A stretch of 64,000 nucleotides of DNA from Luscinia megarhynchos. Taxonomy: Eukaryota > Chordata > Aves > Passeriformes > Turdidae. The position numbers and the translations under genes were made by a program. Every line of letters starts with the position of its first letter. Within the stretch, counting starts at the first letter, position 1. Below, piece by piece: positions 23,945 to 36,805 of this stretch. The notes beneath the pieces were generated by a model. It was not told the origin of the DNA, did no database searches, and worked only from the letters and a program-made list of their open reading frames with translations. The DNA is taken from assembly GCA_034336665.1 (NCBI GenBank), contig CM067590.1, positions 3,939,748 to 4,003,747 of the forward strand, given 5' to 3'.

Positions 23945-25212
23945 GCTGCATGGGTCAGATTCCACCCGCAGACCAAGGAACCAGCTCCAAACACATTCAC
24001 TCAGCCCTTTTTATTCTCTTGCTTGTCTAAGTGGCTGCTAGGCAACCCCAGCAGCATCGCTGCTCATATGCATTAAGTATTAACTATTATTTCATTCCTT
24101 CCCCCCTTTCCACAAAAAGGCAGCAATTCGTGGCAGATCATTCTTTTCCCAAAAGGAAATGCTGGCTGGAGGAAGCTGGGAATGGTGCTGTAGATAATTC
24201 CCAGTTTAGCTCCAGGATGGGATGTATCCACCACCCTGCATTACCCACCTGGAGCTCTCCTTAGGGGATGAAAAACTCATTTTTGATACACCAGGAGATG
24301 CAGCTGCTCCAAGCCAAGCTCGGAGGGAATTGCAGTGCTGCCCACACAGGGAGCCAAAAATTCCAGTGTCAGTTTGGTGAAGCAGCAACCACCCCCAGAG
24401 CTGCAGCCCTCGTGTCCTCTGCAGGTGGGAATTCTCCTGTGGGAATAACCCCGATTTTGCCAGAGATGGGCAGCACGAAGGATGCTGCTGCCCTGCCCAA
24501 GGCAGGATTTGAGACATGATTCCAAAATTTCTGCTCCCCTCCCTCTGAGAGCCAGTTCTGGGAGCAGCACCCCCATCCCTGCCAAAGGCAACTCTTCCAG
24601 CCATTCCAGTGGCTGTTTTGCCTGAAGAAATAAATATAAAAATTGGGATGGGACAGAAGAAAGCAGAAGCTGGTGGTGTTTAGAAATGGCTGGGACACTT
24701 TAGCTCAGCAAAGAATTCAGTGATGTCTCCAGCTCCCCTGAGGCTGGTCCCTCATTTTGGTGACACTCCTGTACCATTACCAGGACAATCATTACAACAA
24801 GGTGCTGCTCAGCACAACAAAACCCCAGAAAATGAATTTTTCACCTGCAGGAAGACTCCAAGAAGCAGGAGAGGGAAGGCTGCTGACAGGCAGAGCCCTG
24901 CACGCTTCCAGCCCGGTGACATTTCTGAGTAATTACAAACCCTTACAATCCATTCTAATGTTAATTTACAGGCCAGTTGTTGTGGAGAAGTGTGATTAGA
25001 TGTTTGTAGCTACGATGCAGACTGGAAGGAATGCTAAGAATGCCTCCACTCCGAACTGAAGTGAGCAGAGAGGAGCAGAGAGGAGCATCCCACAGGCACC
25101 TCCAGAGCCTGGACAGCATCACAGGGCAGGTCCTGGCAGCACAAAGTTTAGGGATCAGACTCTCCTCTGCTGCAGGAGGCTCCAGAGAAGCTGCCAAGCA
25201 ATGGAAATATTC

Positions 25213-25336
25213 ACAGAATCCCTGTGGGTTTGGGTGGGAGGGACATTAAATCCCATCCAGTGCCACCCCTGCCATGGCAGGGACTCCTTCACTGTCCCAG
25301 GCTGCTCCAAAACCCCAATGTCCAACCTGGCCTGGG
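25213..25336 (-). mobile_element. CR1 3' fragment cut by duplicated block
   Basis: CACAGAATCCCTGTGGGTTT to CCAACCTGGCCTGGGATG; stops abruptly where block B begins. Confidence 0.88.
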
Positions 25337-25342
25337 ATGCAA

Positions 25343-25603
25343 TGATGGCAAATGTTAGCTAAGAAACAACTTCTGGGTATCTGCTGAGCAGTGAGGATGC
25401 TTTCACATCTGGAAGGAGGAATTAAAAGTGCTCTCCACGTCCAGGCTGTAACAGACACATTGGTTTTACCTGGTGATAACAAGCACAAGTTCTGGGCTTA
25501 AATTGATTATTTCCCATATTCTCAATATGTGCACTGTAGGGGTTTCCCAGGACTGTGATTCAATGGGGGAAATACAATCTCTGAAAACACAAATATTCTG
25601 AAA
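25343..25603. repeat. Duplicated block, copy B
   Basis: Second copy of the 15418-15683 block, with about a dozen substitutions and small indels by eye. Its left end interrupts a CR1 fragment (25213-25336); its right end continues into CR1 25604-25812. Confidence 0.95.
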
Positions 25604-25812
25604 TAGAATCCCAGATTGGTTTGGGTTGGAAGGGACCTCAAAGCCCACCCAGTGCCACCCCTGCCCTGGCAGGGACACCTCCCACTGTCCCAGGCTGCTC
25701 CAGCCCCAATGTCCAAATGTCCTTGGGCACTGCCAGGGATCCAGGGGCAGCCACAGCTGCTCTGGGCACCTGTGCCAGGGCTCCCCACCCTCCCAGGCAG
25801 GAATTTCTCCCT
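25604..25812 (-). mobile_element. CR1 3' fragment attached to duplicated block B
   Basis: TAGAATCCCAGATTGGTTTG, GCCCTGGCAGGGACACC, GCCAGGGATCCAGGGGCAGC; partner of 15684-15960. Confidence 0.9.
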
Positions 25813-26686
25813 CGATATCTTTTGTGTGATATCTTCACACTGTGTGGGAGGGACTGGGGATGAGAGGGTCCCACTTGTGTCACTGCTCACATCTTCCAAA
25901 CAAAGAATTGAGTATTTGCCTCAGCTTGGAGCATCCTATTGATTTATGTCACCAGCCCAATCCAAAATTCCAGGCTAATGTTTTCTCTAATACAAGCCAG
26001 ACAGAAAATGTTTGTTTTTCCAATTATGAGACATTTCTTATGCTGGGGCTTCACTCCTAACCAATATCAGTTGAGGATGACAAAAACTATTAAAAAGGTT
26101 TTAAAGGGTGACAAAACCTGTTAAAAAGGTTTAAAAACTGAAACAAATCTCTTTATACACAATGCCTGCCCCTTTCACAATGAAGAGAAGCAAAACTTGT
26201 AATTTTAATTTTTCTTTTAAACACTAATGTCACAGCACATTTGGAACCAGAATCAGGCATAATTTCATTTCTGAAACCTACCCATTAAAAAGGCTGCCAG
26301 ATTTGATATAGATTTTCCTCTACAAAACAAATTGATTAAATGCAGACTGGAGTCCCTAAAGCTTTGTCACAGCAAACTTCACGCAGCAGTTTTGTAATTT
26401 GCAGGTGGAAATACATCAGAACATTCATTTTCAGCCTCATACAAGCACCTTGTTACTCTGCAAAGTAATATTTTTAAGCTATGAATAGTATCTAAATTAT
26501 TCAGGGATGGAAAAAACAAATCCATCTCCTCTGGAAAGGAAAGCCACCAGCTGCTGAGAGCAGAGCAACTCTTCTCCTAAGGCCAAATAATCAGCAATGC
26601 AAATACCAGTGGAGAAGTGCAGCACTGTGAGCAAAGAGAAAGGTTTTCTAGGAATATTCTTGCAGGAAAAAAGAGTTTTGTAACAG

Positions 26687-26795
26687 AGAATCATTTAGGT
26701 TGGAAAAAACCTCCCAGCCCATGGAGTCCAAGCTGTGACTGGTCCCCAGCTTGTCACCAGCCCAGAGCACTGAGTGCCACATCCAGATGTGAAGA
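26687..26795 (-). mobile_element. CR1 3' fragment (older subfamily)
   Basis: GAGAATCATTTAGGTTGGAA, ATGGAGTCCAAGCTGTGAC, CACTGAGTGCCACATCCAG. Confidence 0.8.
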
Positions 26796-27275
26796 AGTCC
26801 TAAAATCAGTCACTGGACACCCAAAATCTGCACTGAAACAGCCCAGACCTGCCAAAATTCTGAGGATTTCTGGGAAAAGCATCAGGGAAAATCCAGGAAG
26901 AATTCAGCTTAAAAAATCAGAAAAATAATGAAAAAAATTCTCACTAAAAATGCAAAAATGCCCCAAAAATAATGCAAAAAATGGCCAAGAAAGTCCTAAA
27001 ATTTGCACTACAAAACTCAATAATAGCCCCAAATGCCAGGGAGACTCCAGGGATTTCTGAGGGAAAAAAAATGGGAAAATGGGTGGGAAAAACTCCAAGG
27101 GATATCTGACTTAAAATGGCAGAAAACCCCACAAAAATTGCATTAAGAATGGTCCAAAAAGTCCTGAAATCTGCACTAAAATACTCAAAATCTGCCAAAA
27201 TTCCAAGGATTTCTGTGAAAAATACTGGGAAAGAGCTCCTTAAAAATTCACACTATAACAGAAAAAAAAAATTTA
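26795..27275. repeat. Diverged tandem repeat, period ~170-195 bp
   Basis: AAGTCCTAAAAT/AAGTCCTGAAAT starts near 26795, 26991 and 27159. Each unit continues through TGCACT...CCAAAAT or CCAAATG, AGGATTTCTG or GGGATTTCTG, GGGAAAA and an A-rich end. Three old copies of an unidentified element. Confidence 0.6.
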
Positions 27276-29611
27276 AAAAAAAACCCCCCAGCTCCTAAAG
27301 GAGCAGAAAAGGCAGAGGGAGGAGGAATCTCCTCAGCATCACCTGAGGTTCTGGCATAGCCAGGCCAGCACACCTGGAATTGCTTTTTTTTTTCCAGGAT
27401 ATTTCAAATATCAGTCTCCTGCCACACTCTAGAGCTGGAATGGGGACAGAGAGGTCTCTGCTGTGCCACTCCAGCCCCAAAGCTGTGCCTGTCTGTGAAT
27501 TTGCACAGATTTAATTTTTGAGCACATGAAGGAGATGGCAGTGATGGGGACAGATTCACAGCTTCTCTTGGCCACTTAAATATTTTTAAATTCCTACAAG
27601 GAGCCCAAATTCCCAGTGCAAAGATTAATTAATTTTGTTCTGAGCAAGACCAGTCTCCCTTCCAGCCACAGCCCAGCTGATTCCAAAGAGTTTTGTGCCA
27701 AAGCTCAAGAAGCAGGAGCACATCTTTTCTTTCAGGAGGGTGCTGCCCATGCTGTAGCTCCTGGATATTTGTGTCTCCAGGAGGAGAACAGCAGGTGAAT
27801 ATTGCTGGGTTTAAATCCCTCAGAGCTGCCTGAGGCATCGACTCATTCTGGATTTTGCAAAATCACAGTGCAAGAACACTGAACCAGCAGCAGCAGCTTT
27901 CCCCCCTTATTCTGCTGGGAAGAATATTGAAGATCTGTCATCACATGAAGCAGAGGGAGATCAGTCTGAGGCACTGAGAGCCAAGACCCTGCTCTGTGTG
28001 GGCTGGGAAGCTTTCAAAGGATTTTTTCCATAGGAGAGATTGCAGAGAAGGTTTGATCAACTCACCTCAGGCTGACTCTCCTGCCTGAGCTGCACAGTTT
28101 CAAAAGGATCAGAGGAATCAGCATCCAGCTCTTCCACTGTACTAGGGATTTACACTATTTTCCTTTTGAAATTAGGAATTGTTTGATTATCACCCCATCA
28201 TTGCTCTCTTAACTTTCCTTTGTGACTGAATTGCATGAACCTGTATTTTAAAAGATACAACCTGGCACTGATCTGACATTCCACAGGGTAAATCCCCTCT
28301 TCCCAAACACAGGAAGGAAAAGAGTCCTGTAGGGGGACAGGGAAAGTCTCCAGCAGGGGAGACAGGACAGGTGGCAGAGCATGAAAATCCACTTTATTCT
28401 GTTATTGAGGTTTTGGGATTGGGGTTTCTACAACATCCACCCTCAACCCTTCCCTCCTCTCTGACTCACAGATCTCTGATGGGCCATGAGCTCTGGGTAT
28501 TTATGAGCCAAACGTGTTCCAACAGCTCAGAGCATTTCAGAAACAGCTTCCAGCAGCTCTGGAGAGCCTCAGAGCAGCAGGTAGCCAGGAAAGACCACGG
28601 TGCTGCCAATTTTAACAGCGGAATGATTTGTCCTCTTAAAAAAACTTAACCTTTCATTGGCTCCTTTATTTACCAAGGAGAGATTTGGGTGGGGAATAGA
28701 GGGAAGAATCTCTTCTGTGCAGCCAAGTGGAATTCCAAACCCAGTTAGTTTAGGCAGGGAGCTAAGGGGAAGATGTCAAAATATGTTTTCCATTAACGTA
28801 ACAGCGGAAAACACGAGTGGTTTAAAATACAGTACACAAACAATTACTGCTCTGCTACCAGAGCCTGTGCCAGCCTGAGGGGTTTTATCACCATAGTTAG
28901 TTTCAACCAACAGCAACAGAGTTGTAAGTCAGAAATATGGTGTTTTATTCTGAAATATTTGCTTGGGGTGCTACTTGACATCAGACTTCAATCAAAATAA
29001 GCTTTAGCAAATGATATGTTAAAAGATCCCATCTGCCTGTTTCAAAGGCAAAAAAGCCAAGTAGATTTTGTTAATCCTGAATTTCCAGTTCAGCCTTCCA
29101 AATGAGAAGGGACATTTTTTGCTTTTATTCACCACATGGTGCTAAATTGAAAGGAGTTAGTGGTATAGGGCAGAGGAGCCCAGCAATCAAGACATTAACA
29201 GCCAATTTTTACAATCAATAGAACATTGAATTTTTTTTTACTGGAGAAGTTTTACTTTCTGCAGATGGAAGGGAGAAAAAAAGAGAGCACCATTAATCTT
29301 CCCTGCATCTGCACTCAGGTGCTGTGGCAGAAAGCACTCCAGAAGAATAATTCCCATTGTTCTGCACTCACAGCTGAGGGGTTCTGTCTCTCACAATCAC
29401 TTTGTGCCAGTGTCGGGTGATTCCCCCTCCAGGAGCGACACAAAGGTACAAGGGAGCCTGGAATGACACAATTCAGGAAATGGACTCAAGGGAGCAACAA
29501 TGGGGGAGTTTATAGGGGCTCACAAGAGGTGGTGGTGACTGGGAAAGAGGCAGTGACAGCTGTGGGGGGAGAAGGGAAAAGGGGAAAGTGGAAAAGAGGA
29601 GAGTGGGACAG

Positions 29612-30225
29612 GGGGAAGGGGGAAAAAAGGAAAGGACAGGACAGGACAGGACAGGAAAGGACAGGAAAGGAAAGGAAAGGAAAAGGAAAGGAAAGGAAAG
29701 GAAAGGAAAGGAAAAGGAAAAGGAAAAGGAAAGGAAAGGAAAGGAAAGGAAAGGAAAGGAAAGGGAAAGGAAAGGAAAGGAAAGGAAAGGAAAGGAGAAA
29801 GGAAAGGAAAGGAAAGGAAAGGAAAGGAAAGGAAAAGGAAAGGAAAGGAAAGGAAAGGAAAGGAAAGGAAAGGAAAGGAAAAGGGAAAGGAAAGGGAAAG
29901 GAAAGGGAAAGGAAGGGGAAAGGGGAAGGGGAAAGGGAAGGGGAAAGGGAAGAGGGGAAGGGGGAAGGAGGGGAAGGGGAGGGGAGGGGAGGGGAGGGGG
30001 GAGGGAAGGGGGAGGGAGGGAGGGAGGGAGGGGAGAGGAGAGGAGAGGAGAGGAGAGAGAGGAGAGGAGAGAAGAGAAGAGAAGAGAGGAGAGAAGAGAA
30101 GAGAAGAGAAGAGAAGAGAAGAGAAGAGAAGAGAAGAGAAGAGAAGAGAAGAGAAGAGAAGAGAAGAGAAGAGAAGAGAAGAGAAGAGAAGAGAAGAGAA
30201 GAGAAGAGAAGAGAAGAGAAGAGAT
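29612..30225. repeat. 0.6 kb polypurine tract
   Basis: Pure G/A except for a few C bases near the left end. It is layered as (GGAAA)n, then G-richer GGGGA/GGGAGG blocks, then GAGAG, ending in about 30 copies of AAGAG. Potential triplex-forming sequence. Open frames (KGKERK, REEKR) are artefacts. Confidence 0.97.
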
Positions 30226-31544
30226 TTAATCAAATGGTGTTTGCAGCCTGGCTCTCCAGTCCCACGAGCCCCATGTGTGCAAGGCCCAAAGCTGTTTGTG
30301 CTTCTGCAGTGGGAAAACAGCCCCAGTTGTCCAAAACTCAGAGAATGGCATCCCTAGGGGTGACTCCCCTCCTTGCAGCACTCAGCATCCTCCAAGGACT
30401 CACAGCTGAGGCTGGACTGGGTGCAGGCTTTTAAAATCCTGTGTTTTTACATTATTGGACTTTTTTGCTGCCTATATCCTCTAAGCAGTCTGCACATGTT
30501 CCTGTTTTGGGGGAAATCATTCTTCCAGGGAACAGGCAGTAGCTCAACTCTTATATTAGCTTTCTGATGCAGGAAAAACTAGTAAAATTTTTATAAACCT
30601 GAGAAAGAAAAAGGTATAAAAATCACTGCAGAGTGGCCACAGGCTGTCAGTTGTCACCAACTTCCACTTCACTGCTGTGCTACAATGGTTATAAACCTGA
30701 AGTGTAAAGTGGAAACTCATCCACAGACAATTTACTTTTCCTCAGCAGAATATTGCATGATGTTCTGGCTAATCACATAATTCAATCCTCATATATTCAG
30801 AAAACACTCAGAAATCAAGAGAATGCATTCAAAACATTCACTGTGTGGAACATTTCATTGCCCAAACATCACAATATAAATTCAAGCATGTAGCTGCCAA
30901 AATAAAAAGTTAGAACAGAAATTCCTTAATGATTGACTAAGGAGAGACTCATCACCAAGGTATTAAGCAATTCTTAGGGGAAAGTGAATTTGAATTGCAG
31001 TGTGTGATGTATTAATTATTTGGTGGCAGTTGAAGGAAAAAGCTTGGGGTTTTAAGGACACAAGGCTAGAACACAGCTGGAGGAATTTAACCCATTATAT
31101 AAATTGACTTTTTAAATGTGCAAAGAGGGCAATCTCCTGAGTTTCACTGGGTCCTGCAAACAGCAATAAGGAACAATGGAGTTTTACTCATCTGCAGTTC
31201 ATTTTTGTTCCAAAATTCCCTTTTTAGAGCGTTCTAGCTGTGTGCTCATCTGGATTCTAAAACAGCCTGAAGAGTGATACTGGAGTCACTTCAGCAAGAA
31301 ATGCCTCAGCCACTCTTGCCCCCAAATTTCTCTAATTAAACCATTTCTCCAGGGGTTTGTTGGCTGTTTTCCCTCTCTCAATTTTTTTCCAGCACCAAAA
31401 CACAGCTCTGAGCATCACTCTGCATCTCCACCAGCTCAAGCCTTGCAGGATCCCCACCCCCAGCAAACCGGGGAGGAAATTTTAAAATGGGAAAATAGGA
31501 AAGTCCTTTGGGTAGGGGCTTTCCCTGGGGGATCATTTTTAGGG

Positions 31545-31597
31545 AGCAGAAAGAAGCCAGGAGGTCTCTTCCAACCAAACTATTCTGGGATTCTCTA
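31545..31597 (+). mobile_element. CR1 3' end, very short
   Basis: GGTCTCTTCCAACCAAACTA followed by TTCTGGGATTCT. Confidence 0.6.
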
Positions 31598-32564
31598 AGT
31601 GCACAAAATATTCCAGGAGGGCACAAAGCAGAAAAACAGTGACACCATTCCCAAAAAAAACTGGAAGCAGAGCAATAATGACACCATCCCCTAAAAATGT
31701 GTGTCTTGTTTTGATCAGTGAGTAAAGCAACAATCACCTGAGGCTTTCAAAGCACTTTACAAATATTAATCCTTATGAGTTTGCCCATCTTAATTTTCTG
31801 GCTTCTAGGAAAAAAACATAGCTGGGATTGAGTTATTCCCTACTGGAAAATGGAAATGAGAGCACAGAGCAAATAAAGCAGGGTTTCCCAAACATACTCT
31901 GAAGTGCCAATGGATGTGGATTGTGGATCAGAAAAATATGAGACTGGCTAGATCAGAGATTAATTTATGCCTCAGAGCCCAGCCTGAGTGTGGGGGACCC
32001 CTGACTAAGGGGAGTCTAAGGTGGCACAGAAACCCCAGACAGGATGGAGTCCAGAGGAAAAGAGATGAATCAGAAATGTGGAATAAACACTCTTGGAACT
32101 GCACTTGATCACAGTTCACTCTTGGAAATACACTGCCTCATCATATGTCTGTATATGTATGTATACAGATGTATTTTTATACATCAGTGTGGATAAATAT
32201 CTAGAAAATAACTGAAAAACCCCAGACACTGATACAGCTGCAGCCCCAGGGCCTGAAAACCCAGAGATTTTCTTGTGACAGTCACACCCTCAGATGTTTT
32301 TATATGAAAATATCTCCTTTCAGTGCCCAGCAAGGAAGAGGTGACTCGGATTTTCACAAAGACAGAGCCTGCAAGGAACCTGTGGGGCTAAAGACAAAGC
32401 ACATTTCCCCACAGGGCAGCAGGCAGGGACTTCAAAATGCTGAGCATGACAAGGTGGATTGTGTTTGTTTGACAGATTTAATTGATGAAAAAGGGGCAGA
32501 AAAGGACAAAGCAGTCCACAGAGAGACTCACTCTGCAATCCACTCCCTGTCTCGGCTGTAATCA

Positions 32565-32880
32565 CAGAATCAGGGAATGCTTTGGGTGGGAAGGGATCCT
32601 GGAGATCCCATGGCAGGGACACCTTGCACCATCCCTGCTGCTGCAAACCCCAGTTTGGGACACTGCCAGGGATCCAGGGGCTCTGGGAAATCCACCCCAG
32701 CCCCTCCCCACCCTCACTGGGATATTCCTTCCCAATATCCCACAAAAATCTCCCCTTTTCCAGTGGAAGCCATTCCCTTTGTCTTGTCCCTCCATCCCTT
32801 ATCCCAAGACCCTCTCCAGTTCTCCTGGAGGACCTGGAAGGGCTCTGAGCTCTCCCTGGATCCTCCCCTTTTCCAGGTGA
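32565..32880 (-). mobile_element. CR1 3' fragment
   Basis: CACAGAATCAGGGAATGCTT through CCCATGGCAGGGACACC, an internal deletion, and GAGCTCTCCCTGGATCC. Confidence 0.9.
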
Positions 32881-32886
32881 GCACCC

Positions 32887-33611
32887 TGTGTTGATGTGGC
32901 CAGAAATGTGAATTCTGTCCCCATCTGCTGCAGCCGGGTGGGGCAGTGACCCTTATCTCCTGGCACATATTATCTGCTAATGGGCCAGCTTTAAACCAGC
33001 TGGGGCAATCATCTTTATCTTTCCACAGCCCATCCTCCCTCCAGGAGATATCTCCTGTTAATGGGCCAGGAGTTAAAAACCAACTGGGACAATCATCTTT
33101 ATCTTTCCACAGCCCATCCTCCCTCCAGGAGATATCTCCTGTTCATGGCCAGTGAGTCCCAGTGCATGACTGATAAAATTACATCATCCCACTGGGAGAT
33201 GCTCCAGCCAGGGGAGGAGCCAAGCCTTTCCTACCCAGATAAAAACTGAGATTTTGGACAGCAAGTTTCCATCTTTCCACTGGATTCCAGAGGAACACCA
33301 GACCTTTCCACATCATCCCTGGAGCTTCAGAGGAAAACTGCACCTTCTACAGGAGCACTGCTCCAGCTGAACCACATCTGCCACTGCAGGAGGATGCAGC
33401 CACCATGGAATGGGACTGCTGCCAACACCCTGCCTGACTGACGGGTGTCAGCTTGGATTCTGACTCTGGCAGGGTTGGGATTGTTCTTTGTAATGCTGTA
33501 TTTCTATTTTAATTTTCCTAGTAAAGAACTGTTATTCCTAATTCCCCATCTTTGCCTGAGAGCCCCTTAATTTCAAAATTATAATAATAATTTGGAGGGA
33601 GGGGGTTTACA
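32887..33611. mobile_element. Solo LTR-like element, copy 2
   Basis: Begins TGTGTTGATGTG and ends TTTACA (TG...CA). It has the same subrepeats and palindromes (33044-33055, 33128-33139), the same CAGATAAAAACTGAG segment at about 33235-33250, and AGTAAA near the 3' end. Same orientation as copy 1. No internal retroviral genes; no clear target-site duplication. It sits next to CR1 32565-32880. Confidence 0.65.
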
Positions 33612-34495
33612 CTCTCCATTTCAAAGAGAAGCTTCTGCCTTTATTGACAGACACCTGTCCTTCAAACCAGGACAACCCCCAGCTCCAGAGCAGATTTCAG
33701 AGCAGATCAGGATTTCTCCCAGACCCAAAGTTGCCACCACTGAGAACCCTGGCTGCCTTTGGAGTTCCAAACACCTCCAAACTGGTATCAGCAAACTGGG
33801 AGGGTGGATTTTTTTCATAGGGAAATAAGGCACTGTTCGTGTCCAGGGGCTGTGCCTGCTAAATTCTGAACAGAATTGGGTCCCTTCTCCATGGGGTTCA
33901 TCCCTAATTAACACGGATTTAATTAACCCAAAGAGCCCTGAGGTTCCTCATACAGCTGTGGCCCAGCCCAGCCCAGCAGAGGGTGACGCAGCAGTGCTGG
34001 AATGTCCTGGATGGGATTGCACAGCAGCTCCTGTGACAGACGAAACCAGCACAGAATAATTCAATAATTAACCCCTGTCCTCGGTGTGAGGTGATCTTTG
34101 CTCTGCCTCTCCCACAAAACCTGAGAGCACACAGCAAACCCCACCCCATCCAGGGTGACAATACTGGACCCTTTTGGGACTCCTGGCACTGCAACAGCTC
34201 AGAATTTTGTGGTTTTTAACTAATATTAGTACTTTTATTTAAAATTATAAATAATTTAAACTAATATTTATCTAATATTAGATAATGAGACTATTTCTAC
34301 TTAACTGCCCCTACCTCACTTTATAAGTTTTATACTTTATCAGTTTATAGTCACTTTATAAGATTAAATAATGAACTGACTCCAAATTTCAGTAGCCAGG
34401 TAGAAACCTCTGGGAACACAGAGTTTTCTGATTGTTACAAAAAAATTACTGCAGTTTATACCTAAAACCAAGTTGGGATTTTGTGAAGTTCTTTT

Positions 34496-34545
34496 TTTTT
34501 GTTGTTTGGTTGGTTGGTTGGTTAGTTGGTTTTGGTTTTTTATGG
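34496..34545. repeat. (TTGG)n-type low-complexity tract
   Basis: TTGGTTGGTTGGTTGG with T-rich flanks. Confidence 0.9.
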
Positions 34546-34755
34546 GGGGTGTTTTAGGGTTTTTTGTTTGGTTTGAGGAGTTCTTTTTGTTTTGTTGTTT
34601 TTGTTTTTAAGATTTTTACATTCTGAGCAGCATCTACACTGGGAAGGATGAAACTGTAGAGAACAGCAGTGATAAGAATCAAAAAGCACTTTTGCTGTTC
34701 CAGCACAATTTGAAAAATGAATTTTCTGGTGTACAACTCCTCACTTTGCACAATT

Positions 34756-34800
34756 ACCTGCCTTGGGCACTGCCAGGGATCCAGGGGCAGCCACAGTGTT
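34756..34800 (-). mobile_element. CR1 internal scrap
   Basis: CCTTGGGCACTGCCAGGGAT CCAGGGGCAGCCACAG only; flanked by unrelated sequence. Confidence 0.6.
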
Positions 34801-35817
34801 AGCAATATCTTATGGAAACTCCCAGATCTTCCCATAAATACTATTCCAAAAGAAAAATATGGACCCCAAGAGATCTCTAAGCTACACCAGGAGTAGAAAC
34901 AAATTTGCTTTTGCAAGCCCAGCTCAGGTCAGAGTGGTGCAGGTCAATATGACAAAGGAGGTGCCTAAAATATGAGGGTAAACTTTGCATTTCTGGTTTG
35001 AGGGGAGGTGATTCATATAGAAAAATTTAATTCTGAGTGCAAGCAGCTGTGAGAGCTGGGCAGCCTGCAGGAAAGCCCCAGGTTCTTCCAGGGGCTTGAG
35101 GAAATATTCTGTGGACAATATTTCACCTTCCTGGCAGGTGGAAGTCTTCTAACAATGGTGCACATCTGTCACATTAAGGAGAATAAATATTTGCTAGGAA
35201 AAAGGAAGCTCTGAAGACCAGCCTGGTGACCAGGAGCCATTATTTCTCTTATTATTTGTACCTATTAAAGAAAAATTTCCTCTCATGATTGGTCATTTAA
35301 GGTCATGAATATTTGAAAAGATCTGCATTTCATCTCCTTTGGGGTGAAGGCTGGGGGTTTGAACAGCACAAGAAATTGTTTAAATGCAAGGACTGAAGAT
35401 AAATTAGACAGAACCACTCCATGTGCACTTATTCCCATCTCCCCCCACATTTCACAGTCCAGAGGTGGATTTGGAGTTGTTTTTCAGACTGGACCATCCC
35501 AGACAGCTCAGGGAAGGAGGAGAAAAACATCCCTGCAGAGAGCAGCGAGGTGACAGCGCTGCCAACAGCACCTCCAGCACCCGGAGAGCCTGGGCTTATC
35601 TCCCAGCCTGCTTCCTCCCACCTTATCACAGGCTCTGCACAACCTCCCTTTGCTGCCCAAACACGAGCCCTGGGGAACAGAAAATATGAGACTGTTTGTC
35701 AGAAAGGCCCCAGAGCTGGCTGGAATATCCAGCTCTGTGCAGAACCCATCCTTGATTCCATGCCTTGTTTCCCATGAGAAGGGGACACATCTCCAGGTTC
35801 CTCCTGCTCCAGCCTGG

Positions 35818-36190
35818 GTCACAGGATCCCAAATATCCCTGAGTGGGAAGGGACCCATGAGGATCATCAGTGCAGCTCCTGGTCCTGCCCAGACCCCCCA
35901 ACAACCCACCCTGAGCATCCCTGAGAGTGCCCAAAGGCTCCTGCAGCTCTGGCAGCCTTGGGGACCATTCCCTGGGGAGCCTGGGCAGGGCCCAGCACCC
36001 TCGGGGGGAAGAACCTTTCCCTGAGCTCCGTGCCAAGGCCTGGCACAGCTCCAGCCCTTGCTGGGCTCCTGGCCCTGGCCCAGAGCAGAGCTCAGCCCCT
36101 GGAGTCTCCCCTCAGTCTCCTCTGCTGCAGCTGAACGAGCCCAGTGCCCTCAGCTGCTCCTCAGCCCTTCCCCATGTTTGTATCCCTGCA
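35818..36190 (-). mobile_element. CR1 3' fragment (second subfamily)
   Basis: CACAGGATCCCAAATATCCC, GATCATCAGTGCAGCTCCTG, GACCCCCCAACAACCC and further 5' CR1-like sequence rich in AGCTCC/GCTGCTCCTCAG. Confidence 0.8.
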
Positions 36191-36581
36191 GGGCTGAGCA
36201 GGCTGCAAAGCTTTGGCAGCAGTGAGGAACAGGCTCAGGAAGGACACACGACTCTCCCCACACTCTCCAGCAGAGCTCTGCTCATCCCCGTGGTGACACA
36301 GCTCTGTCCTGGGCTCTGGGGACACGGGTGACACCCTGTGCCACCGTGATCATGAGTGATGGAGGCAGAAATGCCACTTGCATTGCCTTGTTAAGCAGCT
36401 CTGTTCATACACCAAATAAAGGATAATTCATAAATATCTAACTGTGAAACTGTCCATTACCAGCCAGGAACTGAACCCATCCTAGGGACCATCAGCACTA
36501 AGCCAACCCACACACCATCAAGCATCAGCTCAGCTCAGGATCAGATATTGGAGAACGCCAAAAAGGGAACAGAAGAAAAAA

Positions 36582-36805
36582 TCCCAGAATGGTTTGGGTT
36601 GGAAAGGACCTTAAAGCTCATCCTGTTCTGCTTTCTCTCACCTCCCAGGTTGCTCCAAGCCCCATCCAGCCCGGCCTGGAACATTTCCACACTCCTCTGG
36701 GCAACCTGTGCCACAGCCTCATCACTCACCCAGGGAATAATTCCTTCCTGATATTCATCTAAACCTCCTCTCTTTTTAAAGCCATTCCCTTTCACATGAG
36801 TGGAT
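36582..36805 (-). mobile_element. CR1 3' fragment
   Basis: CCCAGAATGGTTTGGGTTGG to AAAGCCATTCCCTTTCACAT, with the central box eroded. Confidence 0.9.

Noticed and set aside
29463..30434. 323-codon lysine/glutamate/arginine frame
   Set aside because: Low-complexity translation of a polypurine tract.
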